From assembly GCA_030272585.1 (NCBI GenBank), contig BSYQ01000005.1:4929501-4993500 (forward strand): a stretch of DNA of 64,000 nucleotides. The letters run 5' to 3'. This document shows positions 33,477-46,594 of the stretch, in pieces. This DNA is from Bryopsis sp. KO-2023 (taxonomy: Eukaryota > Chlorophyta > Ulvophyceae > Bryopsidales > Bryopsidaceae). Position 1 is the stretch's first letter. Each line of letters starts with the position of its first letter. Both the position numbers and the translations under genes were made by a program. The notes under the pieces were generated by a model. The model was not told the DNA's origin. It saw only the letters and a program-made list of their open reading frames with translations, and searched no databases.

Positions 33477-36400
33477 ATGGACAAATATTTGCTGTTTGTG
33501 GGTTCTCTCCTCCTAATATCATGGACGGCTTTCGCTGGTGTGTTTTGCGCAACGTGTGACTGTATGCTGCTTCACCTTGTTTTTGGTTGGAGTGTGTGTG
33601 TGTGTGTGTTCTTTGAGCCATGGTTGTTCAGTTTCAATTTTCCCACACCTGTTTGTGTAAGATTGGGAGCAGAGGTCAGAAAACAACAGTGATACAACAT
33701 TCAGTTATTCTGCTGATTTCCTGCATGAAGCTCCTCTGTGTGTTGGTTTTCAGGACGGAGCAGAGGATTTCATGGTGAGCAAATTTCTTCAACATTCAGA
33801 TATGTTTCTCCACAAGACAAAAACTGCTGAGTGTTTTTCGAGGGAACATAATAATTTTGCTCTCGAAATAGGAGCGAATATATGTATATATTGTTCTAGC
33901 ATTTGAATTTGGTTTGTTCTGCAGAGGCCTGCATCTATTTTTTAAAACCTATTCATATGATTTTTTTAAACAGCAGGTGAGTCTTTTATCGGCTGGAAAG
34001 GGGAAGTGTACCAGCCGCAAAAGAAAATTCCCACCGATTTGCTCACTAATGATGACATCAACTCAGATCATGTAAGAATTGCCTTCATTTAGAGATCCTT
34101 GTGTTTTAAATCGTGCAGCATTTTTATCTGATGAAACAAATGTTCAACCCCAATCCTCATTGAGTTGACTTTCGTTTGCCTATCTTTTTTTGCCAGCTTT
34201 TTTGACCGGAAAAAAAAAGAAGCATTGTAGTTTTCAGAGGACAATACGATGCTTTGGTGTTTTTTCTGAATCATGATGGTTGTTTTTCTGTGTTCGATTT
34301 TATTGTATTTTTTCAAATAAATGTCTTCCTTTCTCTTTGTAGATAATTGGCCGTGACGCTCCGAACGAGCAGGGAGGCGATGCTTCTTCGAATGAATTTG
34401 GACAAGATATTTCCGGTGAAGAAGAAAATGCTCCTGATAAACATCAACAAGACGTTGCAACAGGGGCCAAGAGCGATTCAGAAAGCTGGTAATGCCAGCC
34501 ATTTTGTGCTCCTCAAGAGTGGTCCATATTTATCGTGGAAAAAGTAAATAAATAACTATATGTATGTATGTATATATATATATATTCCGGCCTTTTGGCT
34601 GAGTGTAAAAGAATTACAGTTCGGTGTATAAATCCCAGCATTGTTTTTTTTTCCTGATTGTCTTTTTCCCCTGATTTTGCAGTGACGCAACAAAGAATGC
34701 GTTTTCTTTAAGATCATTTTCGTTTTTTTCCCTTTTTTTCCCAAAGTTCTATATCATTAGCTTTTCCCTTGAAAATATTTTCGCAAGCTGGCATCTGAAC
34801 CACTTTCAGTGCTCCCCGATTTGATATCGGAAGTTTTACTTTTTTTTCCGTGTTTGGGATTTATTAAAAAAAAGAAAACCAATGTGCAAAACAGGATCGA
34901 ATTGCTGTCCTGGAAACCCCGTGCATATCTGTATCACAATTTTTTGAGTTCAGAAGAGACGGAGCATTTGATCGCTTCGGCAACCCCCCAAGTAAGAATC
35001 CAAAAACGCTACACATCCACCCCCTTTGTTCTTGTTGCTGAAAATTCCAATTTTTTTTTGTACCTCTCTTTTTAATTAATACCTGTGTTAGATGCTTTAT
35101 GATGTGCAGAGTTGAACAAGTTGAAAAAAAAAATAAAAAAAAAGTAAAATCTGCTGAGAAGACAAAAAAGCGCATATTTGAAGTTGATCATGTTTTCTTT
35201 ATTTGTATTTTTTTATTTTTTGCTGAGATTCTATTTTCTTGCTTTTTTTTCGTTTTCTTGCTGATTTCACTGACAATCACATTCTGATATTTATCTTTTC
35301 ATTTTTTTTCTTGTTTCTTGTGTCCTTTCAGCCATTTTCTGTCATTTAGTCATTATATAATATAATATAATATAATATATATATTTTTTGGAAACTGAAT
35401 TCCTAAATGTGCATTGTGGTGGGTTGGACATCAGATGAAGCAATCCATGGTGGTGGCAGCGGAATCAGAAACTGGATTTGAAAAATCTGATTATCGGACC
35501 AGTTACGGAACATTTTTGAAGTGAGTTTGCATACATTCGTGTGCTTTTTTTTTGTTTTTTCCTTTCCTGAAAACATCTACAGGCCTCCATCTGCCCTCAA
35601 ACAAAAAAGGTTGAAAAATAGTAGTCAAAATGTCAATCGTATTTAACCCCCTCATAGTTTCCCCGGATTTTTTTTTTAATATCGCAAAAAGGAAATGAAT
35701 CACAGTTTCATTGCAAACTAAAATATACATATATTTTTTATTATTATTATTTTTTTAAAAGATCCTGTGTTTTACAGGCGAAACCAGAATGGCATTGTCA
35801 AAACCATCCAAAGCAGAATTGCGAACTGGACTCACCTTCCCGAAATCAATCAAGAAGATCTACAGGTTTTGAGGTATGGTGAGAGATTTTTTTATTTATT
35901 TTTTCTTAAAAAAGGAAGGCCCATCGTAAGTCTGCCATCGGATGGTGCTCACCTGTGAATTCCTGAATCGTGGAAAAAAATGCTTGGTTTTTGCATTTCT
36001 GTGGATACGGTATTTTTTTTGCAGCAAGACTCGTTTTTTAGAAAGAAAATGAAAAACGCGCATGCTGTCTTCCTACCTCAACTTAGCTCCTGTCCTCGTT
36101 GAACAAAATTTTAGAGAAAGACAGATCCTTTTTCATGAGAAGGTATGGAACCAATGGGAGAATTTGCTGATTAATTTTTATTTTTATTTTTATTTTTTTG
36201 AAGATATGGGTCTGGCCAGCAGTACAGACCTCACATGGATGTTCTCGACGACAACGACGATGGCAAAAGAGTTGCCACTGTCCTTATGTATCTGAGAGGT
36301 GAACCCACATTCAGCTAAAACCCTCCTGTGTTTTTTTGCCTTTTTTTTGGAAAACATTTTTTGTGCTCGAATTCCATTCGTTGACCAGAAGAAGAAGAAA

Positions 36401-38238
36401 AAGAAAAAGGTTTGGAAAAAAAAGAAAAAGAAAAAAGGTACAAGTAGATGTGTGAAATTCTTCCCCACAGATAAAAGAATTGATGGGTTGATCCTTTAAA
36501 TTTCTTGGTGTTTATTTTATTTTTGGCAGATTGCATGGATGGTGGTGAGACTGCTTTTCCAGAGGGCTCCGAATGGCTGCACCCCGAAAGAGCTGAGCAA
36601 ATGGGGCCTTGGTCGAAATGCGCTGAGGGGCATGTGGCTGTCCATGCGAAAAAGGTACATAATCAAACAATGTCTGTTTTTGTTATTTTTTACATCTTCA
36701 AGAAGCAAGTGTGTTTTCATCTTTTTTCTTGAAAATTAACACATCCTGCCCAGTCTTTCATCTTTCTTTCCTTTTTTTCCCTTTTTTTTGGGGGGGGGGC
36801 AAGGTTTTGGCGAAAAGAGTCGACAGCACTAATTCCCTCGTCTCGTTTTCACTTTTCACTTTTTCCTTTTTTTTGTTTTTTGGCCAGGGTGATGCCTTGT
36901 TGTTTTTCTCTCTAACCCCCAACGGAGATGAAGACCCCCATGCTGAACACTCCGGGTGCCCTGTTTTGAATGATGCTGTCAAATACACAGCCACCGCATG
37001 GATACACACAGAACCTTTCAGACGTAAGGATTTCACTTTTTTCCCCACTCAAAAACATCATAATGCATTTTTTCCTGAATGTTTGCGTGTGTCCAGTCAG
37101 TGGTGTTCAGCAGGGTTCCACCAGCCAGAGAGAAAACCCAAAGTCGAAAAATTAAGAAACTGAATACCGTTATGCGTGCATTCATCATCGCTGCCGGCAG
37201 GGTGCATTTACCTTATTCAGAGTTTCTCCACAGTTTTCTCTTTTTGGGAGTGGCTCATTGAATCTGAAAAGATACTTTTTCAAACATCAAGTAATACATG
37301 TGCAGAACTGTGATCCGAGTCTCAATTTGAATATTTTGATTTTTTGTGAAGTACTTTTTTTTTTTTTTTCAATTTTGTGTGTGTGTTGGGGTCTCTCTTG
37401 TAGCGAGTGATTTTCCCTTTAACGGAGATTTGGAGGAACGTGATGCTGGGGACTGTGAAGATTTTGTTCAAGATTGCGGTGCTTTCAAAGAACAGGGCGA
37501 ATGCGAAAACAATATCCTTTATATGGTACGACACTCATCACCAATATTTTATTTATTTTATTTTGGTTAAAATTTCACAACAGTTAGGCGATTCAGAGAG
37601 CCCTGCGAAACTTTTTTGGTTAGAAACCGTGTGTGCAATTAAAAAACCCCGCAATTGTTACTAAAAGCCAAAAGTCGAAAACAAAAATCACAGACACTAA
37701 AGAAAAGCCCTCGCATCTGTGATATGAATTTGGGCGAAGCAAAAAAAAAATTGCACAGGGAAAAACAGCATTTTCCTCTGGAAGATTTTTGGGATTTTTT
37801 TCTTTCTTTTTACTGTTTTCGTGAAACCTTTTTTGGAGGAAGGAATCCGATTGTCATGTTTTTTTTTAAATCAAACAACATTAATAAAAACAACAATTCA
37901 CAATTATTTTATTTGTCTATTTTCGTTTGTTCTTCTTTGTTTCACCTAGAAACAGTATTTGTTGAAGATTCAAGGTATGCAACTCAGTTTTGTGTGTGTA
38001 TGTGTCTTTCCCCTCTGTGGTTTTTGTTTTTTTTTTCAATTAACAGCAAGGTGATCTGATCGCGGATGGAGAAATGGGCGTCTGTCGAAAAACGTGTGGC
38101 ACGTGTGAGTCATGCGGTCCGAACGACAGAAATTGCTATTTCAGGAATCGCCAAAAAGCAGGGTATTTGGTTGCGGATGATCTATGGCCGCTGGGAGGGA
38201 AAAGAACTTTCGTACTCCCTTCAAATAATGCCCAGTAG
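33477..38238 (+). CDS. Prolyl 4-hydroxylase with ShKT domain
   Basis: Thirteen exons close in phase to 430 residues: 33477..33537, 33754..33774, 33977..34071, 34343..34488, 34895..34991, 35435..35520, 35778..35873, 36204..36298, 36530..36654, 36888..37023, 37404..37525, 37950..37974, 38051..38238. The enzyme uses Fe(II), 2-oxoglutarate and O2 to hydroxylate proline in secretory, cell-wall type proteins. Residues 1-20 are a signal peptide. A variable acidic region follows, then the catalytic domain with LLSWKPRAYLYHNFLS, SMVVAAESETGF, the iron-binding His and Asp in YRPHMDV, YLRDCMDGGETAFPEG, the second His in AEHSGCPV, and the 2-oxoglutarate Lys region VKYTATAWIH. A cysteine-rich ShKT domain ends with GVCRKTCGTCESC. 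The order is that of plant and green algal P4Hs of the ER/Golgi. Exons 2 (21 bases) and 12 (25 bases) are microexons, so those joins deserve a transcript check. Confidence 0.9.
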
Positions 38239-39645
38239 TAGCTGTCTGCATGTGGAGGTGAAATCGCACCTCACACTTTTTTTTTTCTTGTTTCCCATAT
38301 CTTTTCTGGTCGAGGGAAAACAGAGGGGGGAAGGGAAGGGGGGTGGGAACTTATATATTATAAGTCGGGGTGGTGGTGATTGACTTTGTGAAAAAGGAGA
38401 GGAGGGGTTGTCTGTCAATGCTCAAAATTCGGTCGGTCAGGATGCACTGTATTTTCCAGCTGGAGGAAAGGTTACAGTAAAAATCGTCATTGATTCTGTA
38501 CCCTTTTCTACAAAAGACGACGAAAAACTGGGTGAGGTATTCTGTTTTCGAAAAAAAACATATTCGGGCGTTTGAACAGGTTGCTCATGCTTCGCTTTTA
38601 GTCAGGTTTTTTGTTTCTCTTTTTTTCCCCCAATTCGTGACAGATTGGGGAGGTTTTCTTGTGACTTGCGGTGAATAGGTGGGGTTGCTGTAAAATGGCC
38701 CAGGCCATCGAAGACCTTATCAAAAAGAATGAGAGTGAATAATGTTATTGGAATAAAAATACAAGATGATCATGCTGAAAAAGATTGTGTGTAAAAACGA
38801 CTGTGGCACTGTGGTGCCTTGAAATAAATAATCATAATCTTCTAGAAAAGCATTCCTTTCGAGCGAGTAAAAGTCATCTTTTTGACTTCCTGTGAAAGTG
38901 GTTGGGACGCTCCCAAGTCTTACAAATCATGCCTTTCCGTTATTAGAAAAAATGCCTTTCCGTGAGTAACTAATTGAGCTTGACGCCGCGGTTGGGGTTG
39001 GGGGAAGGCTGCCGCGCAGCCACCGTTGAATCCTGACAAAGCGGGAATGCGGATATGACTGGTGGAACTTCTGAATGTCACTCAATACAGAGTTCGAGGT
39101 ATGACTTGAAGGGCACACACCCCAGGCAAGTTACTGAAGCAAGAAGGGTTGGCGATTCGGTCCGGAGGACGATCGGTGGGGAAAAGCGAGGTCGGGGCAT
39201 TCTGCCGCGTTTGTAAAGTTTGCAAAACAGTTATTCGTCGATCGAAGACTGACGTTCAAAGCTACACCGGGGTTGTTCTGGGAGCCGTCATCCTCGAGAC
39301 GTCAAGGCTGAACAAGCGAACGGGGAAAACTCACACTTTCGTCAGCGGCGGCTCCAGGTTATGGCACCAGTGATCAGATTGTAGGCAAATTATGAGGCCA
39401 ACGTCCAGTGTGACTGTGTCTTCGCTCCATATTCCTGGAATTCCACAGTCAGGACGGTCATCTGGTGCGGACGTCACCACCCGCGCTGTGGGAAGCCTCC
39501 TTTTGTACTGGTTCTGGCCGCAGTCTTTCTGGGTTGGCGGGGTCAGGCTGTACGAAGGGGAGAGAGAAACGCACCTGTGGGATTTGTTGTCGGCCGGTTC
39601 GTTCATACGTATAGTGCCAGCGGCTCGCGCAGCCGAACTGGCGTG
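38239..39645. other. spacer with coding-like fragments, then promoter region
   Basis: Between 38400 and 38560 a frame reads SVNAQNSVGQDALYFPAGG and KVTVKIVIDSVPFSTKDDE, ending at a GT donor (GG|GTGAGG); about 140 bases on, after an AG, another stretch reads MAQAIEDLIKKNESE then stop (38695-38742). These could be extra or alternative exons of the prolyl hydroxylase or a separate small gene; phases are unresolved. From about 38970 the DNA becomes GC-richer and is likely the promoter of the next gene. Confidence 0.35.
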
Positions 39646-42600
39646 ATGCACTCGACTGACGAGGCTGCCATCGGCGTCGGGGCCTTCGTCGTGTTAGTTG
39701 TTTTCTTGCCGTGGCTGCGACTGGGGTGTCGAGGGGCGTGCAAGAGCTGGGTTCAAGGATATAGCATTCAACTCAACAGGCATTGGGGAAAACCAGACCG
39801 GGAGACGCTCAAACATCTCAAAGCGAAGGTCAGTTCTTGTCCGTTCGGATTCGCTGGGTCGTCTCGACGCGCTGTTTTGGAAGCAGCAGTAGGCGAGAGC
39901 GCGCGTAGATTCGCACAGCGAAGCGCGGTGGGAATGCGTCTTCATAACCGAAGTGATCCTCTGTTAGCGTTATGTTTTCTGGGGGGTCCGTTATAGGCGC
40001 TCGACGACTGTTCCTGCCGTGAAAAGATCTGCGGTCGTCGAGGGTGCTATACGCGAGCTGCGCAAGTTCGCGTGTTGCTGCTGGGCGAGTGTTTCTCTCT
40101 CTTATTGCAGCGATCGTTTCTGGTGCTTTGACGCCTTTTCTACGAGTCGCTGTGTCGATTATCAGGAAGAAATATATATCGAAACCAGTGCTGCGGGTTG
40201 AACGATTGCTGGCACACGATTCGATCGGTGGATTCGGAAATGCTGTTTTATGTGATTCGGAGTACGGTATTTGTGGGGGTAACTGTAGAAATTCAAAAGA
40301 AAATGGTGTATTGGGGAAGCAAAGGGGAGAGAGGAGCAGGTAGGTAATAGAAATAGACTGATGGCTGTAAAAGCTGATGAAATAGTGCTGAATCGGCTTG
40401 GAAATGCCATACCCGCATCTTGAATGTGTATAACTGGCTAATGGGGAAAGGTGGTGGTAGGAGGGGGGATTCAGTTGTTTATGCGGTGGAATTTTCAAAC
40501 TGAGAATGCTTGTTTCGAGCCAAATTTGTAAAAAATCGAGCAAGAATTCGTGCCTGTGGGAGTTGATTGATGAGACAGCGAAATATTGAAATAATGATTG
40601 GGTCATGAATGGTTGAATGGGACAAAATTTACAGGCCCGTGTGGATGCATTGAAAAGTCTCCGAGCGAATGGCTTCGAATTGTTGAGAGGAACACAGGAG
40701 AAAATGGTGGTATGCAAAAGAAAACAGCTTTCCTTTCTGGAGTGTTTCAAAGAAGGATGTCTATATGTATTAGAAGGCTCCCCCCCCCAAAAAAAAAGAA
40801 AAGAATTTCATGTGGAGGGTGGAATGGTTCCTAAACACTCTTATCATGTACAGCTATTCCAAAAATTGGAATTTTTTCTTTCTGTTCTACACTCGTTTTG
40901 CTCATGGCGTTATTCAAGAAAGCCTTGTTTATCAAGAAGTCAGTTATGTTGATGGAAAAACCCATTTCGATGCTATGATTTCTCCGCTTCTTGTTTTTTT
41001 TTAGCTTCTGTTTTTTTTTCCATCTTTTTTCTTGATTATAACCCTTCGTCAGAACATTCTAGATCAAGGATTTTTTTAATTTGGGTTCTGGCTGTAGGCC
41101 TCAGAGAAAAGAGGGACGAAGGTGGTACCCCCCATCTCGACGGTGTGGTTGGCAATCCTGGTGGTTTTCGAAGCTATTCAATATCTGGCGATTCCTTTTG
41201 CGCTGGGCGTGAAATGGAACAGAGATTCCATGTGGGGAATCGTGCCAAAGGTACGATGACTGGCCAGATCCTGTCGATTGTGTTTTACTCGTATCGAATT
41301 CGAAGGATAAATGAAATAAGGGGAGTCCTGTATTGAGAGTTGGAAGAGTTTTCTTCAACTGGCACCGATAGTCCCAATTATGCAATTCAAAAGTAATGGA
41401 TAGCTTCTCTGAAAAATACGGGATTTTTTAAATAACATGTTATGGAATCGATCACCCACTCCCTTTTTGTGTTCCATACATATTGACGTCTATTTTTTAT
41501 TTGTTTTTTCAATTTTTTTTTTGGTGTTCCATACATATTGATGTCTTGTTTTTTTTGGTGAATTCGCCAGGTGGTTTCATTTGGAGCTCCGAAACACGAC
41601 AATCCGGAAATTTTCGAAATACTGATTTGGGTCGTGCTCTCCCCTCTGTGCGTGACCCTGGGATTGGCACTGGTGGTGTTTTTATTATTCTTGCTGGCAA
41701 CGACATTCTGGCGGCTGAAATGCTTCATCGATGGTTTGCCCGAACGGATCGCTGTCGCGGCGTTTGCCACAATGAAATTGGGACTTTATTTGCTGGTGGT
41801 CATGCGAGAATTGCTGGTGGAGTTCGGCACGCTGTTTATTTTTGCGGCGCTGTTGATGGTTTTCACTTGCTCCGGTGCGAATGACACCATGACAGCCATG
41901 CCGAAAGTGCATTGCTGGAAGGTGGGTTCCTCTCGAGAGTTTCTGGCATGGGGTCGAAAAGATAATTTTCAAAAAAAATATGTCGATTAAATCAGTGCTT
42001 TGCATGTGGAGTGAATGAAGCCTTGAATTTCTTAGTTGGTTGCGTCGTGGATTCATGAAATGAAACGGAATGGAATGGTTTCTATGGTGCCTTCTTACTG
42101 TTTAAAAAAAAAAGATGAAAAACGAAATGCCCTGGAGGAGTTTTCGGAAAATGGCACATTTTTGCTTTCCCATATTCATATGAGCACACGGTGTTTTTTT
42201 TTTCCTGACAGCCCTCCCTCATTCTGGCTCACCCTGTTGTTTTGTGTTCAGGCCCCTGTCTATTTGGCATACGCTCCCCTGGCAATGCTCCAGTTGCTCT
42301 TACAGTTTTCCCTCCTCTTTTGGAATAATTTACCCCTTTACACCATCCCGTGGCTGTCACAAGACAAAAAAGTCACACGGATGAAGGTTGGAATGAACAG
42401 ATTTTTTGACAAGGTGTGTTCAATAAAATAACCCACATTCTCACCAGGCAGTTTCCTTGTATTTTCTAGCTAGATCCGGAACCCTCACGAAGCCCCCCCC
42501 CCCCTTCCAAATTTTCACCAAAAATTTTCACCCGATGAATCCGAAATGGAAATTTCTCGGACATAGGCACATGACGGGTGATTTTTTATGTTTTTTCCCT

Positions 42601-44872
42601 GGCTGGGTCTCCAGCACATTACGCTGATGTTGAAGCTGTTTGAATTGTGAATGCATTATTCACCACAATATTATGACTCTGTCTTTTTGATAAAGCACAG
42701 GACGATTATATGTTGCTGACTGCTGAGCTGGGGTCGGATGAGCTCCGACTGGATGCCATGGCCATCACTGGAGGAATTCAAGTGTTCGATTTCGATCGGC
42801 CGATGTTTTCCTCAGGCTGGTCATGCATAAGTGGGAGCATCAAGATGATGCTGGCGGCTGCCTACGTTTTTATCGGGGACAGGGTCAGATGGCAATGGGC
42901 GCTGTTGAGTTTGTGTGCCTTGGCATATTGTGTGCTTTTGATTTACAATATACGGATGGCACCGTGTTCGTTCCACTGGGTGAACGTTTCGCGAACTATT
43001 GGACTCGTTGCTGGGGCTTGGGGCACCGGATGCGCTTTCTTAGCAGCAGGTGAGGGGGGCCCCTGAAAAAATATATATAAAAAAAAGGAAATTGCCTTGC
43101 AAATAACTGGTTAAAACCAGGGTAGAAAGAATCGATGTGTTGCAGCGAGCACCGAATGAAATAAAGTGTTTGACGCCTAAATGAAAATAATGAAAAACGA
43201 CATGATTTAAGTACGGGCCTATGCTGCTTGATTTTCCTCGTGTCCCCGATTCAAATTGGAGCAATAGTGAACACCAAATAGGAATCTTTTTTGTTTTGTT
43301 TTTTCTATTGCTGCATCCATTCAGGACACCAAATCAGAATCTTGCTTATTGTTTGTTTTTTTGTATTGCTGCATCCATTCAGGTCTAGGTGCCAGTTCAG
43401 ACACCCCGACGATCGTTTTCGTCTCCATAGCCCCTGTATTCCTCGTGCTCACCCCCGTGGCATTGTGCTGGGCACGGCGCTCGCTCAACTCCGAAATTGA
43501 GCTGGGAGCCCTTTTGAAATTGAGTCTCATGCAAAACTACGAAAAGCTGGTGGCGGTGTGCCGCATGAGTCGAATTGTTAGAATTCAGGTGGATATCAAA
43601 AAGGGGCTGGGGACACCCATTGATGCAAATTCCATCCATTGCTTTGTGGCTGCGAGAGAATCTTTGATTCGAACTTACAGCCAGAGATTGAAACTGGGCA
43701 TGAAAGAGTGGTGTACCTGGTCCCGGCAGGTAAGCGGGGGGGGGGCAAAAAAAAAAATGGCAGGCCAGCAAAAAAACCTGAAACTGTAAAATTCTCGATC
43801 CATATGATGCTATATCATAAACACACCAATATTCCAGCATGTCGAGGGTTCGTTACAAAGTGATTGATGGACAGGATGGTTGACCAACAATCGAAAAAAA
43901 AAGAGGGAAAAAAACCCTCGATGCAGAGAATTCATCGGTGCTGGACCATTCCTGCCCCACCGAGGGTGGATTATCTCTATGGCTCATTATTGCTTTTTGT
44001 GGGTTTTTTTTTCTTTCTTTCAGGGTACAGGTCTTTTCTTTGACTTTCTGGGTGGGTGCTGTGGCTGGATGGAAGAGGCCTCCGCTTCAGAAGGGGAAGA
44101 TATATTCGCGAACAAACCCCAAGTGGTGAGTTCGAAAGCTCCAAGAAAACCCCCGGGAAAACCCCCCCCCGATCCCCAAGCCATGGTGAGCAGCAAGGTC
44201 GAATCCTGGATGGCGAGTGCCACGTTTGTTGTGGACCCCTCCGAGGATGAGGAGCTGGGGCTGAGCGTGCCTCTGGATGCTTATTTCACCGTGGAGGATG
44301 GCATACCTAGATATACAGGTACAACAAGAGTTGTATCCCCAATTTTAGATTTGTTTTTAATCGTCCAGTCAAAAAAAAAAATGCGGTGCATTTGTATGGA
44401 TCATCGCTCGACATGGAGGAGTCCCTGAACCCATATATTTGTTTTATTAACAAATTAAAAAATAAAAAAAATCAATATATATATATATGCCTAATGTAAA
44501 TTAAACATTCATTCATATATATATATATATATATATAAATGTATATTTTTTTGAAATGTAATCCTGATTCCTGTTTCCTGTTTCCTATTTTTGTACGAAT
44601 CTGTTTGATGGGGTTCTGTGTCAGTGGGTGAAGAATCGACGAGCGGTGGCAGCCGAATTCCAGGCGGGCATCAGCACAGAGACTCTCTATTTACTGGATG
44701 TAGTAGCGGGACTTCAGCCCAAGATAATATCACTACTACTGGATATTTAACCCTAGAAGTTCAGGATGAAAATCAGATTGCAAATCGACAAAACAGGAAT
44801 TCAAGAGATAGGTTACGAATCAATGGGGTCGTTGATTTGGACTTGCATAGGGGAACACCATCATCTAGATAG
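39646..44872 (+). CDS. 710-residue polytopic membrane protein, unknown family
   Basis: Nine exons close in phase: 39646..39828, 40635..40706, 41098..41250, 41571..41921, 42252..42386, 42701..43049, 43383..43729, 44024..44318, 44625..44872. About nine or ten hydrophobic segments can be seen: one near residue 8-27 (GVGAFVVLVVFLPWL), others around 102-122, 153-182, 200-232, 254-277, 345-385, 400-415 and 424-445. After the last helix comes a basic region (VCRMSRIVRIQVDIKK), a Cys-rich patch (FFDFLGGCCGWMEE), a Pro/Lys stretch, and a polar Asn/Ser-rich tail to the stop. I do not recognise the family; it does not look like a standard transporter, channel or receptor. A plasma membrane or flagellar membrane protein is possible but unsupported. 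Introns 3 and 6 each contain a tandem duplication near the 3' splice site, and intron 8 carries a 26-base repeat shared with purM intron 2. Confidence 0.7.
41466..41571. repeat. tandem duplication before exon 4 acceptor
   Basis: GTGTTCCATACATATTGA-type sequence occurs at about 41469-41486 and again at about 41524-41541, each followed by a T-rich tract, just upstream of the acceptor at 41569-41570. It is a degenerate duplication of roughly 55 bases inside intron 3 of the membrane protein gene. Confidence 0.75.
43271..43383. repeat. tandem duplication of a 3' splice site
   Basis: Two similar units of about 54-58 bases, each starting ACACCAAAT and ending TATTGCTGCATCCATTCAG, lie side by side at about 43271-43322 and 43325-43382. 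The second CAG is the acceptor of exon 7 of the membrane protein gene; the first is an equally good but apparently unused copy. Confidence 0.8.
44489..44514. repeat. 26-bp dispersed repeat copy
   Basis: Exact match to 6008-6033 in purM intron 2. Here it is embedded between two (AT)n runs in intron 8 of the membrane protein gene. Confidence 0.85.
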
Positions 44873-46594
44873 AAGTCAGATTTTTGTACGCCCAACTTTA
44901 TCTTTTCCTTGAAAGGCAAAAAAAAAAACCCAAACATATTGAAGGGGGGAAAAAGCGTGAAGAAAAAAAGAAAAAAAAAGAAAGAGAAAACAGTTTAGTT
45001 GCCAACAGAACAAGAGAGGAAGATAAAAAAAAAAGAAGAAGAAAAACAGGGAAAAAAAAGGGGTAAACAAGAAAAACAAAAAGAAGATATAAATCGTCTC
45101 TCCGTTTTTTGGGGAATAAGTTTGATCATATTTTTCAGGGTGGAAGGGAAAAAATTGTGTACTTAAGAAGAAAAAAAGAAAGAAAAAAAAAATAGTTGGA
45201 ATGGAGGGGGGTCGAAACCAAAGGAAAAGAAGGAAAAACAAATTTTCAGGGGAAAAAGTTAATCGGCTTTTTGTTTTTTTAAATTGTGCAAGTGTTGAGG
45301 TGGGGTGGTTTTCGAAAAAAACAAAACAAAAAAAAAACAGGTGAAAAAACAAAAAAAAAGAGGTGAAACACAAGAAAAGAATGGTGGGGTTTTTAAAAGG
45401 TGAACAGGGGTTCTATTTTTTTTTTCTTTTAAATATATTTTTGCGTTTGATGTTTAATTGGGGAGTTTCTTGTTGCCACCGATTTTCGGGGGGTTTCTTT
45501 CTTTTCTTAGGGGTTTTTTTGTCTGTTTGATTATGTATTTTTGAAACCCCTTATTCCTGGTATGTTGATCGGTGAAAAGGAAAGAGTGAAGAAAAAAGGA
45601 ACTTGGTAGAGAGTGGATTGTAGGTCAGCTTTTGTCTTTTGTCTTTTTTTTTTTTTTTTTTTTTTTAAATTCTGGTAGCTTGTCGGGGCTTTTTTGTCTT
45701 GATAGGTTTTGAATCGAAACAGGGGGGCATAATTTCGTGAAGAGCTAAAGTGGGGGAAAAGAAGGAAAATTGGAAAAAGAAAACACAGACACAACTTGGT
45801 TTATTCAAAAAAAAAACAGAGGAGTGGGGGGGTGGGGGGTTCTTTCTTGTAGGACAGACAAAAAGAGTGAGAGAGAGAAAAAAAAGTGTGAGAGAGGGGA
45901 ATGTGAGGGAGGGAGGGAAGAAAAAAAAAGAAAAAACATAGAAGAAGAATGTATGTATCGTGGTGTGTATTCTCAGGTGACTTTTGACTTTTTTTTTTAA
46001 ACACTGTTCGTTTTCTTTCTCTTCCTTTGCAAATTCTCGCTTGTTCTTGTTTTTTTGTTTTGCTCCAGGATTTTTTTTTTTTTTTTGGCTTGTAGTTGCT
46101 TCGGTATTGGAATTTCAAGGTTAGGCATGACTCTTCTTTTAAACAGATCGAGGAGGATAGAAGCAGTGGTTTTTCCAACAGGAAAATGGGTTTTTTTCAG
46201 GAAAAGAGGGCTGTATTGGAGAGAGAGGGGGGGTTCTTGGAAAAAGGGAGGGTGTGGAAAGAAGTGCAAAACGACCTTATTGTTTTCTCCCCTTCATTTT
46301 TTGGGGAAGCAAAAAAGAGGGGTTTGAATAGTAGACAGGAAAGAAAGCTAAAAAATACAAAAAACAAAGCACTTCGATCGTCTTTTTTTTTTTTTGGAAG
46401 GGGATTATATTTAACATATGGTAGTGCATTTGAGTTGAGATAAGGAGGGGAAAAAGCCAAACTCCAAGAAATGCAAGTGTTCGGACATTCACTTGGAATG
46501 TAGATATGTTTTTAAAAAAAAAAAAAATCGCCTGCTTTGGCGTTTTTGAAAGGGAAGGGGGGAAAGGTTGTGGATGAGAATTGAAAAATCTTAC

